Source of the DNA: an uncultured Pseudokineococcus sp.
GTDB taxonomy: Bacteria > Actinomycetota > Actinomycetes > Actinomycetales > Quadrisphaeraceae
Assembly: GCF_947495735.1 (NCBI RefSeq)
Contig: NZ_CANMAA010000022.1
Span: forward strand, 1-47,850
Direction: 5' to 3'
DNA length: 47,850 bases
Shown in pieces: positions 16,171 through 23,870 of the stretch (positions are counted from its first letter, which is position 1; each line of letters starts with the position of its first letter). The translations under genes were made by a program, and so were the position numbers. Under the pieces are notes generated by a model that saw only the letters and a program-made list of their open reading frames with translations, was not told the origin of the DNA and did not search any database.

Positions 16171-17040
16171 GTGGAGGGCATCAGCAGCATCACCGCACGC
16201 ATGGCCGGGATCCAGTCGCACCTCGACGCGCTGTCCGTGGGCGGTGCCGGGCGCGCGAGCACGGCGACGACCCCACCGGCGTCGGACGCCGCCTTCGCCG
16301 GCGCCCTCGCCCAGCAGCTCGGCGCCCAGCAGCTCGGGACGAGTCCCGACGTGGCCTCGCTGGCCGCGGCGCTCGGCGGCACGGCAGGCCCGGCCACCGG
16401 TGGCCTCGCCACCGCACTCGCCGGTGCCCCTGCGACGACGCCCGCCGAGCCCGCCTTCACCACCACCACGACCTCGCTGTCCTCGGACGGCCTGACGCAG
16501 CTGCTCGCCGCGCTGCCGGGCGCCCGTCCGGCCGCCCCGCCGGCGGCGTCCCCGAGCGCCGCGCCGGTCACCGCGGTCGAGGCCGCCTCCGCCCCGAAGG
16601 CACCGCCGTCGGTCGTCGGGAAGCTCGACGCCAAGGGCGTCCCGCTGGACCTGAAGGCCTACGGCAACGGCAAGGTGCCGGAGGACCAGCTCGTCGAGAT
16701 CGGCCGCGCCGGCTCCGGGGAGCGGCTGTGGGGCCCGGCAGCCGCGGCCTTCGACGAGATGGCCGCCGCGGCGAGGGCCGACGGCGTCTCCTTCCGCATC
16801 AACGACAGCTACCGCTCGTACGAGGACCAGGTCTCGATGGCCGAGCGCAAGGGCCTGCGCAGCCAGGGCGGCCTCGCCGCGGCGCCGGGCACGAGCAGCC
16901 ACGGCTGGGGCATGGCCGTCGACCTGGGCCTCGACGGCCGCGCGCAGTCCTGGATGCGCGAGAACGCCGGTGCGCACGGCTTCGCCGAGACCGTCTCCGG
17001 CGAGCCCTGGCACTGGGGCTTCCGCCCGAAGTCCGCCTGA
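16171..17040 (+). CDS. VanY-type D-Ala-D-Ala carboxypeptidase / L,D-peptidase domain protein
   Basis: Peptidoglycan-peptide hydrolase of the VanY (M15) family. In the 289-residue protein the C-terminal 130 residues hold the zinc site: SSHGWGMAVD (His and Asp ligands) and EPWHWGF (final His and the catalytic Glu region), after FRINDSYRSYEDQ. The first 150 residues are an Ala/Thr/Pro-rich linker with no signal peptide. The N-terminal ITARMAGIQSHLDAL resembles the short amphipathic leaders of flagellum-associated peptidases and transglycosylases, so export by another route is possible. GTG 16171 keeps that leader; ATG 16201 is an alternative. The start has no convincing ribosome site. It lies alone between purQ and purL on the opposite strand. 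Confidence 0.82.
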   Translation: MEGISSITARMAGIQSHLDALSVGGAGRASTATTPPASDAAFAGALAQQLGAQQLGTSPDVASLAAALGGTAGPATGGLATALAGAPATTPAEPAFTTTTTSLSSDGLTQLLAALPGARPAAPPAASPSAAPVTAVEAASAPKAPPSVVGKLDAKGVPLDLKAYGNGKVPEDQLVEIGRAGSGERLWGPAAAAFDEMAAAARADGVSFRINDSYRSYEDQVSMAERKGLRSQGGLAAAPGTSSHGWGMAVDLGLDGRAQSWMRENAGAHGFAETVSGEPWHWGFRPKSA

Positions 17041-17056
17041 CCCGGCCGGCCGGCCC

Positions 17057-17220
17057 GCACCCTGTCGGCACATCGCCGAGAGATCGGGCCTTCACCGGCG
17101 AACTGCCGACACAGTGCCGGGAACAGCGCCCCTCAGGGGCGAACTGCCGACACAGTGCCGGGAACAGCGGCCCTCGGGGGCGAACTGCCGACACAGTGCG
17201 GAGAGGGCGACCCTCAGCGG
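17057..17220. repeat. Tandem array, 4 x 41 bp (array B)
   Basis: Units of exactly 41 bp start at 17057, 17098, 17139 and 17180. The last three are very similar (GCGAACTGCCGACACAGTGC core, ending CCCTCRGGGG or CCCTCAGCGG); the first is diverged but begins with the same 16 bases (GCACCCTGTCGGCACA) as unit 3 of array A. It fills the gap between the convergent VanY and purQ genes. Confidence 0.93.
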
Positions 17221-17245
17221 CAGACCGGGGCGTCGGCGCCCGGTG

Positions 17246-17947
17246 TCAGGCGACGAGCTGGCGCAGCGCCGAGGAGAAGATGCGCAGGCCGTCGGTGCCC
17301 GCCGTGCCGGTGCGCGGGTCGGGGCCGTAGCCGGCCTCGACGGCGTGCTCGGGGTGCGGCATCAGGCCGACGACGTTGCCGGCGGCGTTCGTGATGCCGG
17401 CGATGTCGCGCGCGCTGCCGTTGGGGTTGCGCCCGCCCTCGGGGACGACGTAGCGCAGGGCCACCAGGCCCTCTCCCTCCAGCCGGTCGAGCGTCGCCTC
17501 GTCGGCCAGGTAGCCGCCCTCGCCGTTCTTCAGCGGGATGACGACCTCCTCGCCGGCGGCGTACTCGCTCGTCCACGCCGTGGAGGCCTCCACGCGCAGG
17601 CGCTGGTCGGTGCAGCGGAAGGTGCGGTGGTCGTTGCGCACCAGCGCCCCGGGGAGCAGGTGCGCCTCGCAGAGCACCTGGAAGCCGTTGCAGATGCCGA
17701 GCACCGGCAGCCCGCCGCGGGCGGCGTCCACGAGGGGCTCCATGACGGGCGCGAAGCGGGCGATCGCGCCGCAGCGCAGGTAGTCGCCGTAGGAGAAGCC
17801 GCCCGGCAGGACGACGGCGTCGACGCCCTTGAGGTCCGCGTCCCCGTGCCACAGGCGCACGGGCTCGCCGCCGGCGAGGCGGACGGCGCGCGCCGCGTCC
17901 CCGTCGTCGAGGGAGCCGGGGAAGGTGACGACGCCCACGCGCCCCAT
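17246..17947 (-). CDS. purQ: FGAM synthase glutaminase subunit PurQ
   Basis: Releases ammonia from glutamine for PurL. The 233-residue class I glutamine amidotransferase begins [19 protein letters not shown], has the nucleophile elbow LGICNGFQ (Cys about residue 88) and the His/Glu pair in MPHPEHAVE near the C-terminus, plus the [12 protein letters not shown] oxyanion block. Its ATG overlaps the last base of the purS stop (TGATG), so translation is coupled. The 3' end is followed by repeat array B with no separate hairpin. Confidence 0.97.
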   Translation of the reverse strand: MGRVGVVTFPGSLDDGDAARAVRLAGGEPVRLWHGDADLKGVDAVVLPGGFSYGDYLRCGAIARFAPVMEPLVDAARGGLPVLGICNGFQVLCEAHLLPGALVRNDHRTFRCTDQRLRVEASTAWTSEYAAGEEVVIPLKNGEGGYLADEATLDRLEGEGLVALRYVVPEGGRNPNGSARDIAGITNAAGNVVGLMPHPEHAVEAGYGPDPRTGTAGTDGLRIFSSALRQLVA

Positions 17948-18234
17948 CAGGCGGTCCCGCCCGCGAGCGCCGTCGTGGCGGCGTCGGCCTCGACCGGCGC
18001 GACGCGCACGACGTCCTCGATGACGGGGTTGGACAGGAGCACCTCGGCGGCGCGGGCGGCCTCCTCGAGGACCTCGGCCGTCACCTCGCCCTCGACCTCG
18101 AGCTCGAAGCGCTTGCCCTGGCGGACCCCGGTGAAGCGCCCGAAGCCGAGCCGGGGCAGCGCCCCGGCGACGGCCTTGCCCTGGGGGTCCAGGATCTCGG
18201 GCTTCGGCATGACCTCGACGACGACGCGACCCAT
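17947..18234 (-). CDS. purS: FGAM synthase subunit PurS
   Basis: Small bridging subunit (95 residues) that docks PurQ on PurL. The sequence [19 protein letters not shown] at the start and [20 protein letters not shown] in the middle are characteristic. A short Ala/Gly-rich tail follows. ATG 18234 is 7 bases from a TACCGT -10 box (18242-18247), so leaderless translation is likely; a slightly longer form starting at 18273 would lie upstream of the predicted transcript start. Confidence 0.95.
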   Translation of the reverse strand: MGRVVVEVMPKPEILDPQGKAVAGALPRLGFGRFTGVRQGKRFELEVEGEVTAEVLEEAARAAEVLLSNPVIEDVVRVAPVEADAATTALAGGTA

Positions 18235-18241
18235 GGGTCCG

Positions 18242-18247
18242 ACGGTA
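18242..18247 (-). promoter_or_regulatory. -10 box of purS-purQ (leaderless)
   Basis: TACCGT on the minus strand, 7 bases before the purS ATG; it decides against the longer in-frame start at 18273. Confidence 0.4.
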
Positions 18248-18274
18248 CCGGGGCCCGGCCCGGTCCCGGCCACG

Positions 18275-18298
18275 CGTCCGCCGCCTCGGTGGCGGACG
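18275..18298 (-). terminator. Hairpin terminator after the DUF305 gene
   Basis: CGTCCGCC and GGCGGACG arms, extended inward by a G-U and two G-C pairs, 6 bases past the DUF305 stop. It separates the DUF3105-DUF305 unit from purS. Confidence 0.65.
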
Positions 18299-18304
18299 GG
18301 CCGG

Positions 18305-19108
18305 TCAGACGCCGGCGACGGGCCCGCCGCGCTCGACGAGCATGTCGCCCAGCGTCGTGAGCTCGGCCTGCTGGCCGGTGGCCATGGCCGTGGCCAGGTG
18401 GCGCACCTGCGCGTCGTCGGCCCCCGCCGCGGCCGCCTCCGCCATCTCCACCCCGGCGACGTGGTGGGTGATCATCAGCTGCAAGTAGATCCGCTCCGCC
18501 TCCACCCCGTCCGCGGCCGCGAGCGCGTCCATCTGGTCGGACGTCGCCATGCCGGGCATCTCGCCGACGGCCCCGAGCCCGTCGGCCGGCACCGCCATGT
18601 CGTGGCCGCTCATGTCGTGGCCGCTCATGTCGTGGTCGGCCGCGTCGTGGCCGCTCGTGTCGTGGTCGGCCATCCACCCCATCACCGGCTCGGTGCGCCC
18701 CTGGCCGAGGCCCCACTGCTCGAGCCAGCCGTACATCTGGCCGGCCTGCTGCTGCTGCGTGAGCTGGATGTCGCGGGCGACGGCGCGGACCACCTCGTCG
18801 TCGGTCCGGTCGAGCACGAGCGTGGACATCTCCACGGCCTGGCGGTGGTGCGCCTGCATGTCGAGGGAGAAGCCGGCCTCCACCGACCCGGCCGTGGGCG
18901 TCGCCGGCTCCGTCGCCGCCCCCCAGTGCAGGCCGAGCACGACACCGAGCACCAGCAGGAGCGCCCCGGTGGCCACCGACCCGGCCACCACGACCGCGCG
19001 CGTGCGGCGCCGCGACCGGGCGTCCGCCGCCCGCTCCTGCGCAGGGCGTCCCTCGACGTCGAGGACGTCGTGCGAACCGCCCGGCGAGGGCTCCGTCGCC
19101 GGGGCCAT
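18305..19108 (-). CDS. DUF305 membrane-anchored protein with His/Met-rich insert
   Basis: A 267-residue protein with a cytoplasmic N-terminus, one membrane helix (about 38-60) and an exported domain made of two DUF305 helical halves. The first holds FSLDMQAHHRQAVEMS (about 80-95) and the second LMITHHVAGVEMAEAA (about 211-226). DUF305 is a ferritin-like four-helix family whose paired His residues suggest metal binding. Between the halves is an insert (about 147-171) of pentapeptides of the type HDMSG, encoded by a 15-bp DNA repeat. His/Met stretches of this kind are known from periplasmic copper-binding proteins, so copper handling is the best guess. ATG 19108 overlaps the DUF3105 stop (TGATG). 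Confidence 0.85.
   Translation of the reverse strand: MAPATEPSPGGSHDVLDVEGRPAQERAADARSRRRTRAVVVAGSVATGALLLVLGVVLGLHWGAATEPATPTAGSVEAGFSLDMQAHHRQAVEMSTLVLDRTDDEVVRAVARDIQLTQQQQAGQMYGWLEQWGLGQGRTEPVMGWMADHDTSGHDAADHDMSGHDMSGHDMAVPADGLGAVGEMPGMATSDQMDALAAADGVEAERIYLQLMITHHVAGVEMAEAAAAGADDAQVRHLATAMATGQQAELTTLGDMLVERGGPVAGV
18597..18671. repeat. 15-bp coding repeat (His-Asp-Met-Ser-Gly units)
   Basis: About five tandem 15-bp units around CATGTCGTGGCCGCT lie inside the DUF305 gene and encode HDTSG, HDAAD, HDMSG, HDMSG and HDMAV. Two units are identical at DNA level, suggesting recent duplication. Confidence 0.85.
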
Positions 19109-19740
19109 CAGGAGACGCCGCCCGTGCAGGCGGCGCCCGGCTCCGGCGTCTGCTCGCCCTGCACGTACTGGGCGAGGAAGGGGGCGATGCGCTCGTCGGA
19201 GGCGTCCTCGACGGCGAGCTGGGCGCCCCAGGCGCTCAGGGTGATGGGGCTCTCCATGCCCTCGTACGGGCTCACGAGCGTGTAGTCGTAGGACTCGGCG
19301 GCCGCGACCAGCTGGTCGACCTGCTCCTGGGGCAGGGCGGGGTCGTGGGTGATCCACACCGCGCCGTGCTCCATGGAGTGGACGGCGTTCTCGTCGACGA
19401 CCGGCTCCGGGTAGACGCCGCAGTTCCACCAGACGGCCTGGTGGTCCCCGCCCACCGGCGGGGTCTGGGCGTAGTCCACGGCCCCGGTGACGTGGTCGCG
19501 GCCGAGGTCCTCGAAGGTCTGCACCCCGTCGATCGGCGCCTCGAGGGCGGCCTGCTCCTCCTCGCGCTGGGACTGCGTCGTCACGAGCACGAAGGCGACC
19601 GCCGCGACCAGGGCCGCGATGACCGCCGCGGTGATCCCGATGATGAGCCCGCGCTGACGGCGCTCCTTGCGGCGCTGCTGCTCTCGCAGGGCGGCAGCGC
19701 GGGCGGCGCGCTCCTCGCGGGGGCTGGTCGACTGGGCCAC
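19108..19740 (-). CDS. DUF3105 membrane protein
   Basis: A 210-residue protein: a highly charged N-terminus (about 1-35, rich in Arg and Glu), one membrane helix (about 37-60) and an exported DUF3105 domain. Family signatures are TPPVGGDHQAVWWNCGVYPEPV, split here as TPPVGGDH, WWNCGVY and NAVHSMEHGAVWITHDP, with conserved His and Cys residues that could bind a metal. It ends with a Cys-containing GAACTGG. GTG 19740 follows GGAGGA. In many actinobacteria DUF3105 and DUF305 genes are neighbours, as here, where translation is coupled by a one-base stop/start overlap; a joint role in copper homeostasis is inferred. Confidence 0.87.
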   Translation of the reverse strand: MAQSTSPREERAARAAALREQQRRKERRQRGLIIGITAAVIAALVAAVAFVLVTTQSQREEEQAALEAPIDGVQTFEDLGRDHVTGAVDYAQTPPVGGDHQAVWWNCGVYPEPVVDENAVHSMEHGAVWITHDPALPQEQVDQLVAAAESYDYTLVSPYEGMESPITLSAWGAQLAVEDASDERIAPFLAQYVQGEQTPEPGAACTGGVS

Positions 19741-19951
19741 GCGGGCTCCTCCGGTCTCTGGTGCGCGGGCGGGCGGGCCGGTGGTGGCGCCGCGTGGGCG
19801 ACCGCGTCGGACAGTGGCGTCATGGTGCCACCCGCCACTGGGCGGAGGCTGGACGCCCGGGCGCCGGAGGACCCCGCCGGAGCACGGGGCGCGAGCCCGG
19901 ACGAGGGGGCGCGGGCTCGTGCGCGCACGCCCGCGGTGCCATCGTGTCGGG

Positions 19952-20626
19952 ATGCGCATCACGCACCTGGGCCACTCGACCCTGCTGGTGGAGGCGGGCG
20001 GCGCCCGCGTCCTGCTCGACCCCGGCGTCCTCACGCCGGGCTGGGAGGACCTGCGCGACCTCGACGCCGTCGTCGTCACGCACGCCCACCCCGACCACCT
20101 CGACCCGGCGCAGGGCCGCTTCGAGGCCCTGCGCGACGCCAACCCGGGAGCGCGCGTGCTCGCCGAGCCGCAGACGGCCGCGGACGGCCGGTGGGGCGCC
20201 GAGGCCCTGGCCGCCGGCGCGACGACGCGGGTCGTCGACCTGCCGCTGCGCGCGGTCGGCGGCGAGCACGCCGTCATCCACGACGACATCCCGGTCATCG
20301 GCAACGTGGGCGTGCTGCTCGGGGGGCCGGGCGACGGCGGAGGGGGCGGCGAGCCCGTGCTCTTCCACCCCGGTGACGCCTACACCGCCGTCCCCGAGGG
20401 CGTCGACGTCCTGGCCGCGCCGCTGACGGCGCCGTGGACCTCGCTGAAGGAGACCGTCGCCTTCACCCGCGCGGTCGGCCCGCGGCTCGTGGTGCCGATC
20501 CACGACGCGATCGTCTCCGGGCCGGGCCGGGGCATCTACCTGTCCCAGCTCGGCGCCCTCGGCCCGGAGGGCGCGCGGGTGCTCGACCTCGCCGGCGCCG
20601 GCGCGACCGAGGTCCCGGACGCGTGA
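19952..20626 (+). CDS. MBL-fold metallo-hydrolase (UlaG-like)
   Basis: A 224-residue metallo-beta-lactamase-fold hydrolase. MRITHLGHSTLLVEAGG is the typical start of the UlaG-like branch and THAHPDHLD supplies the main zinc ligands (His, His, Asp, His); further ligands are probably the His/Asp of FHPGDAYT and the His of VPIHDAI. The substrate of this branch is usually not predictable and may be a lactone or phosphodiester. ATG 19952 is close to the first strand. The stop overlaps the start of the DUF1990 gene (GTGA), so the two are made together. Confidence 0.87.
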   Translation: MRITHLGHSTLLVEAGGARVLLDPGVLTPGWEDLRDLDAVVVTHAHPDHLDPAQGRFEALRDANPGARVLAEPQTAADGRWGAEALAAGATTRVVDLPLRAVGGEHAVIHDDIPVIGNVGVLLGGPGDGGGGGEPVLFHPGDAYTAVPEGVDVLAAPLTAPWTSLKETVAFTRAVGPRLVVPIHDAIVSGPGRGIYLSQLGALGPEGARVLDLAGAGATEVPDA

Positions 20627-21153
20627 GCGCGCCCCTGGACCTCTCGCGCACCCGCGCCGAGGACGGCCCGGACACCTGGCCGGGGTGGGGCCCGGGCTGG
20701 CAGGACACCCGCGTCAGCCGCGTCGTCGGGCCCGGGGTGGTCGGGCAGGGCGCCCGCGCCTTCGCCCGCGCCCGCGCCGGCCTCCTCGGCTGGGACGTCC
20801 AGCGCCTCGCCGGCGTCTCCGTGCCCACCTCCACCCCCGGGGTCGCCCCGGGGGTGGAGGTGCGCCAGAGCGTCGGGCCCCGGGGCCTGCTGGTGGCCCG
20901 GTGCCGCGTGAGCGAGGTGGTCGACGCCCCGCGCCGCGCCGGCTTCGCCTACGAGGCGCTGCAGCCGCACCCCGAGGAGGGCCAGGAGGTCTTCCTCCTC
21001 GAGCACCGGGACGACGACGCCGTCGTGATGACGGTCGCCTCGCGCTCGCGCCTCGTCTGGGCGCCCGCGCGCCTGGCGAGCCCGCTCGCCCGCGCGGCCC
21101 AGCGCCTCGCCGTCCGCCGCTACCTGGGCGCGGGACGCCGGCTCGCGCGCTGA
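20623..21153 (+). CDS. DUF1990 family protein
   Basis: A 176-residue protein of the DUF1990 family (lipid-binding START-like fold is proposed for some members). Signature blocks are VVGPGVVGQGARAFARAR, LLGWDVQRLAGV, RRAGFAYEALQPHPEEG and the C-terminal RLVWAPARLASPLARAAQ. GTG 20623 overlaps the MBL stop. Function unknown. A GC hairpin follows before the convergent oxidoreductase gene. Confidence 0.85.
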   Translation: MSAPLDLSRTRAEDGPDTWPGWGPGWQDTRVSRVVGPGVVGQGARAFARARAGLLGWDVQRLAGVSVPTSTPGVAPGVEVRQSVGPRGLLVARCRVSEVVDAPRRAGFAYEALQPHPEEGQEVFLLEHRDDDAVVMTVASRSRLVWAPARLASPLARAAQRLAVRRYLGAGRRLAR

Positions 21154-21173
21154 CCGGCGGGCGCCGTCGGCGC

Positions 21174-21210
21174 CCGGCCCCCCGGCACGGCCGCGCACCG
21201 GGGGGGCCGG
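21174..21210. terminator. GC-rich hairpin between convergent genes
   Basis: Arms around CGGCCCCCCGG and CCGGGGGGGCCGG enclose a loop of about 12 bases between the DUF1990 stop (21153) and the oxidoreductase stop (21217); probably bidirectional. Confidence 0.7.
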
Positions 21211-21216
21211 AGGGGC

Positions 21217-22665
21217 TCAGAAGCCGTAGGCCTCCAGCAGCCGGAGCCAGACCTCGCTGATGGTCGGGTACGGCGGGACGGCGTGCCAGAGCCGCTCGAG
21301 CGGCACCTCGCCGGCGACGGCGATCGCCGCGGACTGGCAGAGCTCGGCGACGTCCTGGCCGACGAAGGTCATGCCCACGACCACGCGACGGCTCTCGTCG
21401 ACCACCATGCACGCCCACCCGGTGTACCCGTCGGCGTGCAGCGCGGAGCCCGCGACGGCGAGGTCCAGCTCGACGACGCGCACGTCCAGGCCCGCGTCGC
21501 GCGCCTGCTGCGACGTCATCCCGACGGAGGCGACCTCCGGGTCGGTGAAGACGACCTGCGTGACCGCGCGGTGCAGCGCCGTCGTGGCGTGCTTCGTCCA
21601 GGCCGCGGGCTCCTCGGCCGCCTCGCCGCGCGCACGGGCTGCGACGACGTCGCCGACCGCGCGGGCGGCGTACTTGCCCATGTGCGTCAGGGGCGCGAGG
21701 CCGGTGACGTCGCCGGCCGCGTACAGCCACTGCCCGGAGGCGCCGCGGACCTGCCCCGCGGCGTCGATGTCCAGGGCGTCGCCGGGCTCCAGCCCGACCG
21801 TCTCCAGCCCCAGGTCCCCGGTCTGGGGCTTGCGCCCGGTGGCCACGAGCAGCTCGTCGCCGACGAGCACCCGGCCGTCGTCGAGCGTCAGGCAGACCTC
21901 GCCCTCGTCGCCGTCGCGCTCCACCGACTGCGCGCGCGAGCCGACGACGACCTCGACGCCCATCTCGCGCAGGGCGTCGCCGACCAGCTCGCCGGCGCGC
22001 GGCTCCATCGGCGACAGCACGGCCGAGCCGGCCACGAGGGACACCTCCGAGCCCAGGCGGCGGTAGGCGGTGGCCAGCTCGCTGCCGACGACGCCGCCGC
22101 CGAGCACCAGCAGGCGCGGCGGGACCGAGCGGGAGGACGTGGCCTCCCGGCTCGACCAGTGCCGGACGCCGTCCAGCCCGTCGATCGGGGGCGTGACCGG
22201 CGTCGAGCCCACCGCCACGACGACCGCGTGCCGCGCGGTGAGCGTCGTCGTCCCGCCGTCGGACGTCGTCACCACGACGCGGCGCTCGCCGTCCAGGCGC
22301 GCGCGGCCGCGCACCAGCTCCAGCCCGGCGCCCTCGACCCACTCGACCTGGCTGGCGTCGTCCCAGTCGCTGGTGAAGGAGGTGCGGCGGGCCAGCACCG
22401 CTTCGACGTCGACCTCGCCGGTCACGGCGGCCTGCGCGCCGGGCACGCGCCGGGCCGCCTCCAGGGCGGCCGTCGGGCGCAGCAGCGCCTTGCTGGGCAT
22501 GCACGCCCAGTAGGAGCACTCCCCGCCGACCAGCTCGTCCTCGACGACGACCACCTCGCCGAGCCCGCCCCGGTGGGCGCGGTCGGCCACGTTCTCCCCG
22601 GTCGACCCGCCCCCGATGACGACGACGTCGACCTCTCGCTCCCGCGCGCTGCTCGTCTCGCTCAT
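21217..22665 (-). CDS. FAD-dependent pyridine nucleotide-disulfide oxidoreductase
   Basis: A 482-residue flavoprotein of the dihydrolipoamide dehydrogenase/mercuric reductase family. Motifs in order: FAD-binding VVVIGGGSTGENVADRA, the redox disulfide GGECSYWACMPSKALL (C50 and C55), NAD(P)-binding LVLGGGVVGSELATAYRRLG, the second FAD motif YAAGDVTGLAPL, and the dimerisation domain ending HAVPPYPTISEVWLR with the active-site His. The disulfide spacing CSYWAC has four residues, as expected. Lack of a mercury-binding N-terminus and the altered C-terminal motif argue against true MerA or lipoamide dehydrogenase; a thiol or quinone reductase role is likely. ATG 22665 chosen; ATG 22677 adds four residues. 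Confidence 0.88.
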   Translation of the reverse strand: MSETSSAREREVDVVVIGGGSTGENVADRAHRGGLGEVVVVEDELVGGECSYWACMPSKALLRPTAALEAARRVPGAQAAVTGEVDVEAVLARRTSFTSDWDDASQVEWVEGAGLELVRGRARLDGERRVVVTTSDGGTTTLTARHAVVVAVGSTPVTPPIDGLDGVRHWSSREATSSRSVPPRLLVLGGGVVGSELATAYRRLGSEVSLVAGSAVLSPMEPRAGELVGDALREMGVEVVVGSRAQSVERDGDEGEVCLTLDDGRVLVGDELLVATGRKPQTGDLGLETVGLEPGDALDIDAAGQVRGASGQWLYAAGDVTGLAPLTHMGKYAARAVGDVVAARARGEAAEEPAAWTKHATTALHRAVTQVVFTDPEVASVGMTSQQARDAGLDVRVVELDLAVAGSALHADGYTGWACMVVDESRRVVVGMTFVGQDVAELCQSAAIAVAGEVPLERLWHAVPPYPTISEVWLRLLEAYGF

Positions 22666-22700
22666 GCCGACGACCATGCCCCACGCCCTGCGCCCCGGCA

Positions 22701-22745
22701 CCCCGTCACCAGCCGCCCCGTCGCCGGCCGCCCCGTCGCCGGCCC
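22701..22745. repeat. 3 x 15 bp tandem repeat (array F)
   Basis: Three exact-length units at 22701, 22716 and 22731 with consensus CCCCGTCGCCGGCCG. It lies upstream of the flavoprotein gene, in the 142-base gap before the DUF3500 stop. Confidence 0.85.
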
Positions 22746-22807
22746 CCTCCCGCCGGCTCCTGCCCCGGCCGGGGCACCGCAGACCGCGGGGCGCCCGGCG
22801 GGGGCCG

Positions 22808-23830
22808 TCAGTGGCGGGCGCGCAGGTGCTCGCGCAGGAGGTCCCCGCCGAAGTCGTCGCGCAGGTGGCGCCAGACGGTGTGCACGTGGTCCGCGCCGTG
22901 CTGGGTGTCGTCCAGCTCGAGCAGCAGGCTCGGCGCCCGGACGGCGTAGTAGTGGCCCTCGCCGCGGACGAGCGAGCCCAGCCATGTGAGCTCCACCCCG
23001 CCGAGGCCGTCGGCGAGGACCTCCTCCCAGCAGGCGGCGGCGTAGGCGGCGGGCGCCCGCCGCAGGTAGCGCTGGACGAGCAGCTCCAGGGAGCGCTGCG
23101 CCGCCGGCGGCATGTCGCGGTGGGCCAGTCCGCGCGGCAGCACGCCGGGGTCGGCCACCGGGTCGGTGCCCGTCAGGACGTCGGCCGGCGCCGTGCCGGA
23201 CGGGCGCGCGAGCGCGAGCCGGTCGGCGTCCAGGGCGGCCAGGACGTCGCGCGCCAGGTCCTCCTCGGGGCCCAGCAGCCGCCACCCGGCGCGCGGCCCG
23301 CGCGGGACGACCGCGGGCTGGGCCCCGACGAAGTGGGGGGTGACGTGCACGCGCTCGTCGACGACGGCGACGTGGACGGCGAGGTGGTGACCGCTGACCC
23401 GCCACCCCCACGCCGCGCTCCCCGGCTCGCCCTCCAGGCGCAGCGCGTAGGGGTCGGGGTCGTCGCGGCCCTCCAGCGACGGCGGGTCCAGCGGCGTCCC
23501 CGCCGCGGCGTGCTCGGCCGCGAGCCCCTGGCGGACCCGCTCGAGCTCGACGGCGCCGCGCACGACGCCGCTGCCGCCGTCGCGGTCGTCCCCGGCCGAG
23601 GCCAGCAGCGCCAGCGCGAGCTCGTGCCGGCGCGCGTCCAGGTCCCCGAGGACGAGGCCGGGGTGCCGTCCGTCCACGTAGGTCCACCGCCGCCGGTCGC
23701 GGTCGTCCAGCCGGCTGCGCAGCTGGTCGCGCTGCTCGGCGTCCAGCGCGTCGAGCAGGGCGCGAGCCGCCTCGGCGGTGGCAGCGGCCGTGCGGGCGTC
23801 GACGGGCGGTCCCGGCGGGGCGGTGGTCAT
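22808..23830 (-). CDS. DUF3500 family protein
   Basis: A 340-residue protein of the DUF3500 family. Visible signatures are WTYVDGRHPGLVLGDLDARR, WGWRVSGHHLAVHVAVVD with a conserved double His, the Phe-Val-Gly-Ala-x-Pro block HFVGAQPAVV, LGPEEDLARDVLAALD, and near the C-terminus YYAVRAPSLLLELDDTQHG with a His-rich end (DHVHTVWRHLRDDFGGD). The conserved His and Asp residues may form a metal site, but no activity is established. No signal peptide, so it is cytoplasmic. ATG 23830 has only a weak ribosome site. Same strand as purC, 40 bases upstream of whose end it begins; a link to purines is not implied. Confidence 0.8.
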   Translation of the reverse strand: MTTAPPGPPVDARTAAATAEAARALLDALDAEQRDQLRSRLDDRDRRRWTYVDGRHPGLVLGDLDARRHELALALLASAGDDRDGGSGVVRGAVELERVRQGLAAEHAAAGTPLDPPSLEGRDDPDPYALRLEGEPGSAAWGWRVSGHHLAVHVAVVDERVHVTPHFVGAQPAVVPRGPRAGWRLLGPEEDLARDVLAALDADRLALARPSGTAPADVLTGTDPVADPGVLPRGLAHRDMPPAAQRSLELLVQRYLRRAPAAYAAACWEEVLADGLGGVELTWLGSLVRGEGHYYAVRAPSLLLELDDTQHGADHVHTVWRHLRDDFGGDLLREHLRARH

Positions 23831-23870
23831 GGCCCACCGTCGCCCCGGCGGGCCGCGGCGGCGACCCGGC

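Noticed and set aside
17057-17220. 41-bp repeats as a CRISPR array or tRNA-like cluster
   Set aside because: No spacers, no cloverleaf, and the units diverge from each other unlike CRISPR repeats.
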